Assembly: GCA_000381565.1 (NCBI GenBank)
Contig: KB906725.1
Location: forward strand, 497,435-561,434
Direction: 5' to 3'
Source of the DNA: Oxalobacteraceae bacterium AB_14
GTDB taxonomy: Bacteria > Pseudomonadota > Gammaproteobacteria > Burkholderiales > Burkholderiaceae_D
DNA length: 64,000 nucleotides
Of this stretch, positions 26,622 to 36,100 are shown piece after piece. The stretch's first letter is position 1; each line of letters opens with the position of its first letter. Below the pieces are notes generated by a model, which was given only the letters and a program-made list of their open reading frames with translations, was not told the origin of the DNA and ran no database searches. Both the position numbers and the translations under genes were made by a program.

Positions 26622-27635
26622 ATGAACCTGGAGCGCCTCGCGAAGTTACTCGGCATGTCGAAAACCACGGTAAGCCGGGCGTTAAACGGTTACCCCGAGG
26701 TCAACGGCCGGACCCGCGAGCGCGTGCTGAAGGCGGCCAAGGAGAACGGCTACCAGGCCAATCCGATGGCGCGCTCGCTGGCGCTGGGGCGCACCAATGT
26801 GTTCGGCATCATCTATCCGCTGCTGCCGGCGGACCTGGGCGATCCGATGTTCCTCGACGTGGTGGCCGGCATGTCGGCCGCGCTGGAGGCGGTCAGCAAG
26901 AACCTGATCATCGCGCCGGTGTCGCCGACGGCGGAGCAGCCGTCCTACCAGCAGATCGTGCGCGGGCGGCGGGTGGACGGGCTGGTGGTCAGCCGCACGC
27001 TGGTGCGCGACGAGCGCATCGCCTTCCTGAGCAAAGCCAAATTCCCCTTTGTCGCCCATGGCCGCACCCAGCTTGACGCGCCGTACGCGTGGTTCGACTA
27101 TGACAACGCGGCGGGCATCCGCCTGGCGATGGAGCGCTTGCTGGGCTTGGGCCACCAGCGCGTGGCGCTGGTCAGCGCGCCGCTGGAATTGAACTTCGCC
27201 CGCCAGCGCAAGGACGCCTTTGTGGCGGCGATGGCGTCGGCCGGGCTGGAAGTGGATACGCGCTACCTGATCGACAATACGCTGGACCGCCGCAGCGGCT
27301 ACCAGGCGATGCAGCAGTTGCTGGCGTGTTGGCCGCGTCCCACCGCCGTCATCGTCGACAACCACCTGTCCGGCGTTGGCGCGGTGCGCGCGCTGCTCGA
27401 TGCGGGCATCGACATCGGCAAGGAGATGTCGGTGATCGTCTGGGGCAGCATGGCCGACACGCTGGCCGGCGTCGACGTCACCACCATCGACCAGCCCGAC
27501 GCCCACAAGGCCGGCGCCCGCATGGTGGAGATGCTGCTGGCGCTGGTGGACGGCAAGCCGGCCGGCGAACTGCAAGAGCTGTGGCAGCCGGTGTTGCTGG
27601 CCGGGTCAACTGTTGGAGCCCGATCGGTAAGTTGA
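26622..27635 (+). CDS. LacI family regulator 2 of the glucobiose locus
   Basis: About 337 residues, with N-terminal HTH (LAKLLGMSKTTVSRALNGYP, residues about 5-24), hinge and a sugar-binding core (FDYDNAAGIRLAMERLLGLG; WGSMADTLAGV). It is 10 nt downstream of the MFS stop in the same orientation, so it may be co-transcribed and sensitive to the same inducer. The start is ATG 26622; an upstream TTG would add two residues. A second LacI in one locus may split control between the receptor and the operon, as their operator-like sites differ. Confidence 0.88.
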   Translation: MNLERLAKLLGMSKTTVSRALNGYPEVNGRTRERVLKAAKENGYQANPMARSLALGRTNVFGIIYPLLPADLGDPMFLDVVAGMSAALEAVSKNLIIAPVSPTAEQPSYQQIVRGRRVDGLVVSRTLVRDERIAFLSKAKFPFVAHGRTQLDAPYAWFDYDNAAGIRLAMERLLGLGHQRVALVSAPLELNFARQRKDAFVAAMASAGLEVDTRYLIDNTLDRRSGYQAMQQLLACWPRPTAVIVDNHLSGVGAVRALLDAGIDIGKEMSVIVWGSMADTLAGVDVTTIDQPDAHKAGARMVEMLLALVDGKPAGELQELWQPVLLAGSTVGARSVS

Positions 27636-27695
27636 TAGTGAGGCGATGATGCGCATCGCCCCGGGTCTTCACTCTTTGCCGCGTCAGGTGGGAAT

Positions 27696-27980
27696 ATGTC
27701 ATCTCATCCGAAGGAATTCGGCGTCGGAGAACTGTCCGAGCGTGCGGGCGTGGCGGTATCGGCGCTGCATTTTTATGAAGCCAGGGGATTGATCCATTCG
27801 GTCCGTTCCAGCGGCAACCAGCGCCGCTATGCGCGCTCGGTGCTGCTGCGGTTGGCGGTGATCAAGGTGGCGCAGCGCGTCGGCTTGCCGCTGGCGGCGA
27901 TCGCGCGGGCATTGGATGGGCTGCCGTCGGGACGAAACCGCACTGTTGCGGACTGACGCCGTCTCTCCGCCCGGTGGAAG
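27696..27980 (+). pseudogene. soxR: soxR remnant with a nonsense codon
   Basis: The first 86 codons are a clear SoxR-type MerR domain (FGVGELSERAGVAVSALHFYE; GNQRRYARSVLLRLAVIKVAQR; LDGLPSGR). At 27954-27956 TGA stands where SoxR proteins have a conserved Trp. The same frame continues with SoxR-like RRLSARW and then leaves SoxR homology. The C-terminal [2Fe-2S] cysteine cluster that senses redox-active compounds is missing, so it cannot be a normal SoxR. A nonsense mutation plus a downstream deletion is the simplest reading. Confidence 0.8.
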
Positions 27981-28106
27981 CTGGAGACGGGACTGCGAGT
28001 GGATGGTGTTGTGGTCTCCAGCGTGCCCGAGCCTGCAGGCATGACGATGTTGATCGCTGGCCTGGCCGGCATCGGTACGCTGACCCGCCGCCGCAAGCAA
28101 CAATGA
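27981..28106 (+). pseudogene. PEP-CTERM tail fragment fused in frame to the soxR remnant
   Basis: In the same frame as the soxR remnant, the DNA encodes GLRVDGVVVSSVPEP, a hydrophobic span (MLIAGLAGIGTL), then TRRRKQQ and a stop at 28104-28106. That is the VPEP motif, transmembrane helix and Arg cluster of a PEP-CTERM sorting signal, preceded by the VDGVVVS strand common at the end of such exoproteins. The rest of the exoprotein is absent, so this is the 3' scar of a deletion that removed the end of soxR and the start of a PEP-CTERM gene. Confidence 0.75.
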
Positions 28107-28249
28107 GTGTCGATGGGGGCGCTATTCATTACATGACGTAACTACTTTTTGTCCGTTGCCCGTATTTATCTGCCTCCACCTCCGGCGTACAGTGCCTCCA
28201 TCCGATCGACACAGATCGGATCAAACCGACCACTTACTTGGAGCGCATC

Positions 28250-28981
28250 TTGAGCCAGCAACAACAAAAAACCATCGTCGTCACCGGCGCGTCGCAAGGC
28301 ATAGGCGCGGGAGTCGTCAACGCTTTCCTGGCGCGCGGCTACAACGTCGTCGCCACTTCGCGCAACATCGGCAACAGCGCCACGTTTGCGCCATCGGACC
28401 GGCTGGCACTGGTCGATGGCGACATTGCCGAAAAGGCGACCGCAATCAGGATCGTCGATACCGCCATGAAGAAATTCGGCGGCATCGACGGTCTGGTCAA
28501 CAATGCCGGCATCTTCATCGCCAAGCCCTTCCTGGAATATACCCAGGATGACTTCAACGCGCTGGTGCGCACCAACCTGGAAGGCTATCTGCACATCAGC
28601 CAACTGGTGATCCGGCAGATGCTGGCGCAGCAGCGCGGCGGCAGCATCGTCGGCATCAGCAGCACCCTGGTCGACGCGCCCAACGCGGCCCTGACGGCGG
28701 CCGTGCCGATGATTACCAAGGGCGGCATCGATGCCATTAGCTGCAGCCTGGCCTCGGAGTTCGCCAAGGACGGCATCCGCGTCAATGTGGTGTCGCCGGG
28801 CTCGGTCGACACGCCACTGTTGAAAGGCATACCGCAAGACTTCCTGAAATCGCTGCACCCGATGGGCACCATCTCCAGCGTCGAGGACATCGCCGATGCG
28901 GTGGTATACCTGACCGAGGCCAAGCAAGTCACCGGCGAAGTGCTGCGGGTGGACGGCGGCGCCCACAATGGCAAGTGGTAG
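28250..28981 (+). CDS. SDR family oxidoreductase with atypical active site
   Basis: About 243 residues with a Rossmann fold: TGASQGIG (12-19) for NAD(P) binding, NNAG (84-87) and an SS pair near 137-138. The usual catalytic Tyr of the YxxxK motif is replaced: the segment reads P-M-I-T-K (153-157), so Lys157 is kept but Tyr is Pro. Related proteins with a MITKGG motif occur, so this may be a subfamily trait rather than a mutation. The start is TTG at 28250, with TTGGAG 6 nt upstream; it is the best start by spacing. A DsbA-like gene follows at 10 nt. Confidence 0.82.
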   Translation: MSQQQQKTIVVTGASQGIGAGVVNAFLARGYNVVATSRNIGNSATFAPSDRLALVDGDIAEKATAIRIVDTAMKKFGGIDGLVNNAGIFIAKPFLEYTQDDFNALVRTNLEGYLHISQLVIRQMLAQQRGGSIVGISSTLVDAPNAALTAAVPMITKGGIDAISCSLASEFAKDGIRVNVVSPGSVDTPLLKGIPQDFLKSLHPMGTISSVEDIADAVVYLTEAKQVTGEVLRVDGGAHNGKW

Positions 28982-28991
28982 GAGGCCATTC

Positions 28992-29642
28992 GTGAAGCTA
29001 CTTTTTGTTGGCGATCCGATGTGCTCGTGGTGCTACGGCTTCGGCAAGGAAATGACGGCCCTGTCAGAACGCCACCCGGAACTGCCGGTGGAAATCCTGG
29101 TCGGCGGCTTGCGCGCCGGCGCCACCGACGTGCTGGACGACAGCGGCAAGCAGTTCCGTCTCGCGCACTGGGCGCGGGTCGAGGAAAGCAGCGGTTTGCC
29201 TTTCAACCGCAAGGCCTTGATGGCGCGTGAGAATTTCGTCTACGACACAGAGCCGATATGCCGCGCGGTCGTGACGGCGCGCCGCGTGGCGCCGGGGGCC
29301 GACCAGTTGGCGGTGTTCCGTGCGCTGCAGAGGGCGTTCTATGTCGACGGCCTCGACACCACCGACGGTGCGGTGCTGGCCCGGGCCGCCGTCGCCGAGC
29401 TGCAAGGGCAGGGCGTTGCGATGGAGGTCGCCGCTTTCCTGGCGGCGTGGTCGCATCCCGCGACGATAGCCGACACGCTGGCCGAATTCGCCACGGTGCG
29501 GGCGATGGGCATCCGCAGCTTCCCGGCGCTGCTGCTCGAAGCCGATGGCCGGCGGATCGGCGTCAGTCCCGGATATGCAAACGTGGATCAACTGGAGCGC
29601 CAGCTTGGCGGGGCGCTGCGAAACTTTGCGGAGGCGGCGTGA
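28992..29642 (+). CDS. DsbA/FrnE-like thioredoxin-fold protein
   Basis: A 216-residue thioredoxin-superfamily protein with the active site CSWC at residues 11-14 (DPMCSWCYGF) and a helical insert, and a cis-Pro region FPALLLEADG. There is no signal peptide, so it is a cytoplasmic FrnE/HCCA-like member rather than periplasmic DsbA. The start is GTG at 28992, with AGGAGG 6 nt upstream. It lies 10 nt after the SDR gene and is probably co-transcribed. The substrate is unknown. Confidence 0.82.
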   Translation: MKLLFVGDPMCSWCYGFGKEMTALSERHPELPVEILVGGLRAGATDVLDDSGKQFRLAHWARVEESSGLPFNRKALMARENFVYDTEPICRAVVTARRVAPGADQLAVFRALQRAFYVDGLDTTDGAVLARAAVAELQGQGVAMEVAAFLAAWSHPATIADTLAEFATVRAMGIRSFPALLLEADGRRIGVSPGYANVDQLERQLGGALRNFAEAA

Positions 29643-29681
29643 ACGGCATCGTCGCGGTCGGCAACTGAGATAGATGCAAAC

Positions 29682-29705
29682 AAGGGGGCAGTGAGCCGCC
29701 CCCTT
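29682..29705. terminator. bidirectional terminator hairpin
   Basis: AAGGGGGC-AGTGAGCC-GCCCCCTT, an 8-bp GC-rich stem between the convergent DsbA-like and icmF genes. On the minus strand it is followed by TTGTTTG, giving a weak U-tract for icmF transcripts. Confidence 0.7.
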
Positions 29706-29714
29706 CCTGCGGGC

Positions 29715-32700
29715 TTACATATTGCGGCGGTACTGGCCGCCGACTTCGAACAGCGCCGTCGTGATCTGGCCTAGCGAACAGACGCGCACGGCGTCCATCA
29801 GCTTTTCAAACACGTTGGCGTTGTCGATGGCTGCTTGCTGCAAGGCCGCCAGCGCCGCCGGCGCCGCCTCCGCGTTGCGGGCGTGGAAGTCGTCCAGGCG
29901 CGTGAGTTGCGACTGCTTCTCGTCGTCGGTGGAGCGCGCCAGTTCGATCTTCTGCGGCTCGCCGGTCGCCTTCGGATTGCGGAAGGTGTTGACGCCGATG
30001 ATGGGCAGCGTGCCGTCGTGCTTCTGGTGCTCGTACAGCATCGACTCTTCCTGGATCTTGCCGCGCTGGTAGCCGGTTTCCATCGCGCCCAGCACGCCGC
30101 CGCGTTCGGCGATGCGTTCGAACTCCTGCAGCACCGCTTCCTCTACCAGGTCGGTCAGCTCTTCCATGATGAACGAGCCCTGGTTCGGGTTCTCGTTCTT
30201 GGCCAGGCCCCATTCGCGGTTGATGATCAGCTGGATCGCCAGCGCGCGGCGTACCGATTCGTCGGTCGGCGTGGTGATCGCTTCGTCGTAGGCGTTGGTG
30301 TGCAGCGAGTTGCAGTTGTCGTAGATCGCGATCAGCGCCTGCAGCGTGGTGCGGATGTCGTTGAAGTCGATCTCCTGCGCGTGCAGCGAACGCCCCGACG
30401 TCTGCACGTGGTACTTGAGCTTTTGCGAACGGTCGTTGGCGCCGTACTTGTCGCGCATCGCCACCGCCCACAGGCGGCGCGCCACGCGGCCCAGCACCGT
30501 GTATTCCGGGTCCATGCCGTTCGAGAAGAAGAACGACAGGTTCGGTGCGAAGTCGTCGATGTGCATGCCGCGCGCCAGGTAGGCTTCGACAAAGGTGAAG
30601 CCGTTCGACAGCGTGAAGGCCAGCTGCGAGATCGGGTTCGCGCCCGCTTCGGCGATGTGGTAGCCGGAGATCGACACCGAGTAGAAATTGCGCACCTGGT
30701 GGTGGACGAAGTATTCCTGGATGTCGCCCATCACCTTCAGCGAGAACTCGGTCGAGAAGATGCAGGTGTTCTGGCCCTGGTCTTCCTTCAGGATGTCGGC
30801 TTGCACGGTGCCGCGCACGTTCTGCAGTACCCAGTCCTTGATCTTGGCCGCTTCGTCGGCGCTAGGCTGGCGCTTGTTCTCTTCGACGAACTTGTCGACT
30901 TGCTGGTCGATGGCGGTGTTCATGAACATCGCCAGGATGGTCGGCGCCGGGCCGTTGATGGTCATCGACACCGAGGTGCTCGGGCTGCACAGGTTGAAGC
31001 CGTCGTACAGCACCTTCATGTCGTCCAGCGTGGCGATCGAGACGCCGGAGTTGCCGACCTTGCCGTAGATGTCGGGACGCAGCGCGGGATCGGCGCCGTA
31101 CAGGGTCACGGAGTCGAACGCGGTCGACAGGCGCTTGGCGTCCATGCCGGTGGAGACCAGCTTGAAGCGGCGGTTGGTGCGGAAGGCGTCGCCTTCGCCG
31201 GCGAACATGCGGGTCGGGTCTTCGCCTTCGCGCTTGAAGGCGAACACGCCGGCCGTGAACGGGAAGGAGCCCGGCACGTTTTCCAGCATCAGGAAGCGCA
31301 GCACTTCGCCGTGGTCTTCATAACGCGGCAGGGCGACCTTGCGGATCTTGGTGCCGGACAGCGTGTGCTGGACCAGGCGGGTGCGGATTTCCTTGTCGCG
31401 GATTTTCACCACGTAGTCGTCGCCCGCGTAGGCGGCCTGCATGTCCGGCCACTGGGCCAGCAGCTTCTTGGCGCCGCCGTCCATTTCCGCATCGCGCTCG
31501 GCGATCAAATCGTCGAAGTCGGCGCTCTTGTGGGCGATGGCCAGCATGCGTTTCGATTCGGTCAGCTGCTGGCGTTCGCGCGCCAGCGTCACCTGCTTGC
31601 GTGTGAAACGGTGGTAGCCGCGCACGGTGTCGGCGATCTCCGCCAGGTAGCGCGCGCGCGCCGGCGGCACGATCACGTGCTTGCCGCTGGAGAAGCGCAC
31701 GTCGACCGGCGCCAGCTTGCCCGGCTTGGCCTTCAGGCCGAATTGCGCCAGCTTGGGCAGCAGGCCCTGGTACAGCGCGGTCACGCCGTCGTCGTTGAAG
31801 CGCGACGCCTGGGTGCCGTAGACCGGCATTTCTTCCGGACGCTTGCTCCACATTTCGCGGTTGCGCTGGTATTGCTTGGCGACGTCGCGCAGCGCGTCCT
31901 GCGAGCCTTTGCGGTCGAATTTGTTGATGGCGATGAAGTCGGCGAAATCGAGCATGTCGATTTTTTCCAGCTGCGATGCGGCGCCGAATTCCGGCGTCAT
32001 CACGTACATCGACACATCGACGTGCGGCACGATGGCGGCGTCGCCCTGGCCGATGCCGGAGGTTTCGACGATCACCAGGTCGAAGCCCGCCACTTTGCAG
32101 GCGGCGATGACGTCCGGCAGCGCCTGCGAGATTTCGGAGCCTGCTTCGCGCGTGGCCAGCGAGCGCATGAAGACGCGGCTTTGAAGCTGACCATTGGCCG
32201 ACCATGGATTGATCGCGTTCATGCGGATGCGGTCGCCCAGCAGCGCGCCGCCGGATTTGCGGCGCGACGGGTCGATCGAGATGATGGCGATGTTGACGGC
32301 GTCGCCCTGGTCGAGGCGGATGCGGCGTATCAGTTCATCGGTCAGCGAGGATTTGCCGGCGCCGCCGGTACCGGTGATGCCCAGCGTCGGCACGGCCAGG
32401 CCTTCGGCGGCGGCCAGCAGTTCGGCGCGCAGGGCAGGGGAGGCCTTTTCGTTTTCCAGCGCGGTGATCAGCTGGGCCAGCGGGCGGTGGCGGGCGGCGA
32501 TTTCGCCTTCGCGCAGCGGCGCCAGCGAAGTCGGCGAGTAGCTGGACAGGTCGATGTCGCACTGCTGCACCATCCACTGGATCATGCCGACGAGGCCCAT
32601 GCGCTGGCCGTCTTCCGGGCTGAAGATCTTGGTGACGCCGTAGGCATGCAGGTCGGCGATTTCGTCAGGGACGATGACGCCGCCGCCGCCGCCGAACACC

Positions 32701-33014
32701 TTGATGTGGGCGCCGCCGCGCGCGCGCAGCAGGTCGATCATGTATTTGAAGTATTCGACGTGGCCGCCCTGGTAGCTGGAGATGGCGATGCCTTGCACAT
32801 CTTCGGCCAGCGCCGCGGTGACGACTTCGTCGACCGAGCGGTTGTGACCCAGGTGGACCACTTCGACGCCGTTCGACTGCAGGATGCGGCGCATGATGTT
32901 GATCGAGGCGTCGTGGCCGTCGAACAGCGAGGCGGCGGTGACGAAACGGACTTTATTGTTCAGGCGCGGTTGATCCGGCACGGCTACAACTTTCGGAGCG
33001 GAGAGGTCGTTCAT
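29715..33014 (-). CDS. icmF: fused isobutyryl-CoA mutase IcmF
   Basis: About 1099 residues, matching the size of fused IcmF proteins. In order: a B12-binding domain with DGHDAS and SSYQGGH (about 30-140), a MeaI-type G-protein chaperone with P-loop GTGGAGKSS (about 200-215) and a large methylmalonyl-CoA-mutase-type TIM barrel (SISGYHIAEAGANPISQLA; KYHVQTSGRSLHAQEI). It interconverts isobutyryl-CoA and n-butyryl-CoA using adenosylcobalamin; some homologues prefer pivalyl-CoA. The start is taken at ATG 33014, with AAGGGA 4 nt upstream; an in-frame ATG at 33050 would add 12 residues. It lies 157 nt downstream of the oxidoreductase gene, across repeat copy 5. Confidence 0.93.
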   Translation of the reverse strand: MNDLSAPKVVAVPDQPRLNNKVRFVTAASLFDGHDASINIMRRILQSNGVEVVHLGHNRSVDEVVTAALAEDVQGIAISSYQGGHVEYFKYMIDLLRARGGAHIKVFGGGGGVIVPDEIADLHAYGVTKIFSPEDGQRMGLVGMIQWMVQQCDIDLSSYSPTSLAPLREGEIAARHRPLAQLITALENEKASPALRAELLAAAEGLAVPTLGITGTGGAGKSSLTDELIRRIRLDQGDAVNIAIISIDPSRRKSGGALLGDRIRMNAINPWSANGQLQSRVFMRSLATREAGSEISQALPDVIAACKVAGFDLVIVETSGIGQGDAAIVPHVDVSMYVMTPEFGAASQLEKIDMLDFADFIAINKFDRKGSQDALRDVAKQYQRNREMWSKRPEEMPVYGTQASRFNDDGVTALYQGLLPKLAQFGLKAKPGKLAPVDVRFSSGKHVIVPPARARYLAEIADTVRGYHRFTRKQVTLARERQQLTESKRMLAIAHKSADFDDLIAERDAEMDGGAKKLLAQWPDMQAAYAGDDYVVKIRDKEIRTRLVQHTLSGTKIRKVALPRYEDHGEVLRFLMLENVPGSFPFTAGVFAFKREGEDPTRMFAGEGDAFRTNRRFKLVSTGMDAKRLSTAFDSVTLYGADPALRPDIYGKVGNSGVSIATLDDMKVLYDGFNLCSPSTSVSMTINGPAPTILAMFMNTAIDQQVDKFVEENKRQPSADEAAKIKDWVLQNVRGTVQADILKEDQGQNTCIFSTEFSLKVMGDIQEYFVHHQVRNFYSVSISGYHIAEAGANPISQLAFTLSNGFTFVEAYLARGMHIDDFAPNLSFFFSNGMDPEYTVLGRVARRLWAVAMRDKYGANDRSQKLKYHVQTSGRSLHAQEIDFNDIRTTLQALIAIYDNCNSLHTNAYDEAITTPTDESVRRALAIQLIINREWGLAKNENPNQGSFIMEELTDLVEEAVLQEFERIAERGGVLGAMETGYQRGKIQEESMLYEHQKHDGTLPIIGVNTFRNPKATGEPQKIELARSTDDEKQSQLTRLDDFHARNAEAAPAALAALQQAAIDNANVFEKLMDAVRVCSLGQITTALFEVGGQYRRNM

Positions 33015-33090
33015 GGTGTCCCTTGGGATTTTGTGCGGTGTTTGGTTCATTATATGACGTTTACGTTAACGTCAATCAAGTCAATGTCGC

Positions 33091-33161
33091 GTCGTCCCCG
33101 CGCAGGCGGGGACCCATGCAGAGCGTGCGCCCTATGGGTTCCCGCTTTCGCGGGAACGACG
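33091..33161. repeat. dispersed intergenic palindromic repeat, copy 5
   Basis: GTCCCCGCGCAGGCGGGGAC and GGTTCCCGCTTTCGCGGGAA around a short spacer, located between the indolepyruvate oxidoreductase stop and icmF. Confidence 0.8.
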
Positions 33162-33171
33162 GCGCGGCGGT

Positions 33172-36100
33172 TTAGGCTGCGCGCTGCTGCGCCAATTGCG
33201 CCAGCAGGCGTGCCTTCTCGGTACGGAAGGTGGCGACGGCCTTTTCCTTCACGTGGCCGAAGCCGCGCACTTTCTCCGGCAGGCCGGCCAGTTCCACTGC
33301 GGTGGCGTGGTTTTCCGGCGACAGCTGGTCCATCAAGGAATTGACCAGTTCGCGGTATTCGACGATCAGCGCGCGTTCCATCTTGCGCTCCTCGGTGTAG
33401 CCGAAGATGTCGAAGGCGCCGCCACGCAGGCCCTTGAACTTGGCCAGCAGCTTGAACGCGCTCCACATCCACGAACCGAATTCCGCCTTGACCAGATGGC
33501 CCTTGGCGTCCTTCCTGGCGAACATCGGCGGCGCCAGGTTGAACTTGACCGAAAAGTCGCCTTCGAACTGTTGCTTGAGCTGCTCGACGAAACGGCCGTC
33601 GGTGTACAGGCGCGCCACTTCGTATTCGTCCTTGTAGGCCATCAGCTTGAAGGCGTACTTGGCGACGGCGGTGGACAGCTTGTTGCCCAGGCCCAGCGCG
33701 GTTTCCTTCGCCCGCACCTGCGACACCAGCTGCTCGTAGCTCGAAGCGTAGGCGGCGTTCTGGTAGGCGGTCAGGAACTCGACGCGCTTGTTGATGACGT
33801 TCTCCAGGCTTTGCGGCATCTGCATCACGATCGCCTGCGTCGGCATGGCCACGCGTTCGACGCGCTTCAGGTCCACGGCGGCGCGGCGGCCCCACAGGAA
33901 GCTCTTCTTGTTGGACGCGATGCCGACGCCGTTGAGCTCAATCGCGCGCAGCAGCGATGCTTCGTTCAGCGGAATGCGGCCCTTCTGCCATGCGTAGCCC
34001 AGCATGAACAGGTTGGCGGCGATGGAGTCGCCCATCAGCGCGGTGGCCAGCTTGGTGGCGTTGATGAAATCGGCGGCGCCGGCGCCGACCGATTCCTCGA
34101 TCAGCGCGCGCACTTCGGCCACCGGATACTGCCAGTCGGCGTTCTGCGCGAAGGTGCCTGGCGGCTGCTCGTGCAGGTTGACGATGGCCAGCGTGCGGCC
34201 CGGACGCATCTTCGATACCGCGTCGGCGGCGCCGGCGGTCAGCATGTCGCAGCCGAGGATCACATCCGCTTCGCCGGTGGCGATGCGTTGCGCGCGCAGG
34301 TGGGCCGGGGTCTTCGCGACTTTGACGTGCGAGGTGACCGAACCGTTTTTCTGCGACATGCCGGTCATGTCCAGCACCGACGCGCCTTTGCCTTCCAGGT
34401 GCGCGGCCATGCCCATCAGCGCGCCGACGGTGATCACGCCGGTGCCGCCGATGCCGTTGATCAGGATGTTGTACGGCTGGTCGCACGCTGGCAGAACAGG
34501 TTCCGGCAGGGCGCCGAAGCCGTCGTCGGCGTTGTCCGCATTGCTACCCGCCTTCACGCCGGTCTTGGTCTTCTTCAGCGATCCGCCTTCGACCGTGACG
34601 AAGCTCGGGCAGAAGCCCTTCACGCACGAGTAGTCCTTGTTGCAGGACGACTGGTCGATGGTGCGCTTGCGGCCGAACTCCGTTTCCTTCGGCAGGATGG
34701 AGGTGCAGTTGGACTGGATGCCGCAGTCGCCGCAGCCTTCGCACACGGCTTCGTTGATGACCATGCGCTTGGCCGGGTCGGGATATTCGCCCTTCTTCCG
34801 GCGGCGGCGCTTCTCGGCCGCGCAGGTCTGGTCGTAGATCAGCACCGATACGCCGCCCACTTCGCGCAGCTCGCGCTGGACCGCGTCCATGTCCTTGCGG
34901 TCGTGCAGGCTGACGATGGCCGGCAGCGCGCTGCGGTCGGTGTAGCGGCCCAGGTCTTCGGTGACCAGCGCTATCCGTTTAACCCCCTCCGCAGCCATCT
35001 GCTGCGCAATCATCGGCACCGAGGTGATGCCGTCGACCGGCTGGCCGCCGGTCATCGCCACCGCGTCGTTGTAGAGGATCTTGTAGGTCATGTTGACCTT
35101 GGCCGCCACGGCCGCGCGGATCGCCAGGTAGCCGGAGTGGAAGTAGGTGCCGTCGCCCAGGTTCTGGAACACGTGCGGGATCTTCGAGAACGCGGCCTGG
35201 CCGATCCACGGCGCGCCTTCGCCGCCCATGTGGGTGGTCAGCTTGTTGAACTCGGGGTAGATCGAGGTCGCCATCACGTGGCAGCCGATGCCGGCCAGCG
35301 CCAGGCTACCCTCGGGGACCTTGGTCGAGGTGTTGTGCGGGCATCCGGAGCAGTAGAACGCCGGGCGGAACGGGGTGTTGATGGCTTTCTTCAGCACCGC
35401 GTCCTTGGCGTCGAGGAAGCTCAGGCGGGCCTTGATGTGGTCGCAGGTGACCGGGTCCGAGATCAGGCGCTTGACGCGCGAGGCGATCACGCGCGCCACT
35501 TGCGACACCGAGAAGTCGGCCTTGGAGGTCAGCAGCCATTCGCCGCGCGGGGCGACCCACTCGCCTTTTTCATCGAACTTGCCGATCACGCGCGGGCGCA
35601 CGTCGTCGCGCCAGTTGTACAGCTGTTCCTTCAGCTGGTACTCGACGATCTGGCGCTTTTCCTCGACCACCAGGATCTCGTCCAGGCCCTGCGCGAATTC
35701 GCGCACGCTGTCCGGTTCCAGCGGCCATGGCATCGCCACCTTGAACAGGCGCAGGCCGACGTCGGCCGCCATCTTCTCGTCGATGCCCAGCTCTTCCAGC
35801 GCTTCCAGCACGTCCAGGTAGGATTTGCCGGAGGCGATGATGCCCAGCTTGGCGTTCGGGCTGGTGATGGTGGTGTGATTGAGTTTGTTCTCGCGCGCAT
35901 AGGCCAGCGCCGCGTAGATTTTGTAGTCCTGCATCAGCGCTTCCTGATTGCGCGCCTGCTGGCCCAGCGGGATGCTGGACAGGCGCGCGTTCAGGCCGCC
36001 TTCCGGCATGACGAAGTCGTGCGGGATCTTGACCTCGACGCGGAACGGATCGGCGTCGACCGAGGCCGACGATTCGACCGTGTCGGCCAGCGCCTTGAAC

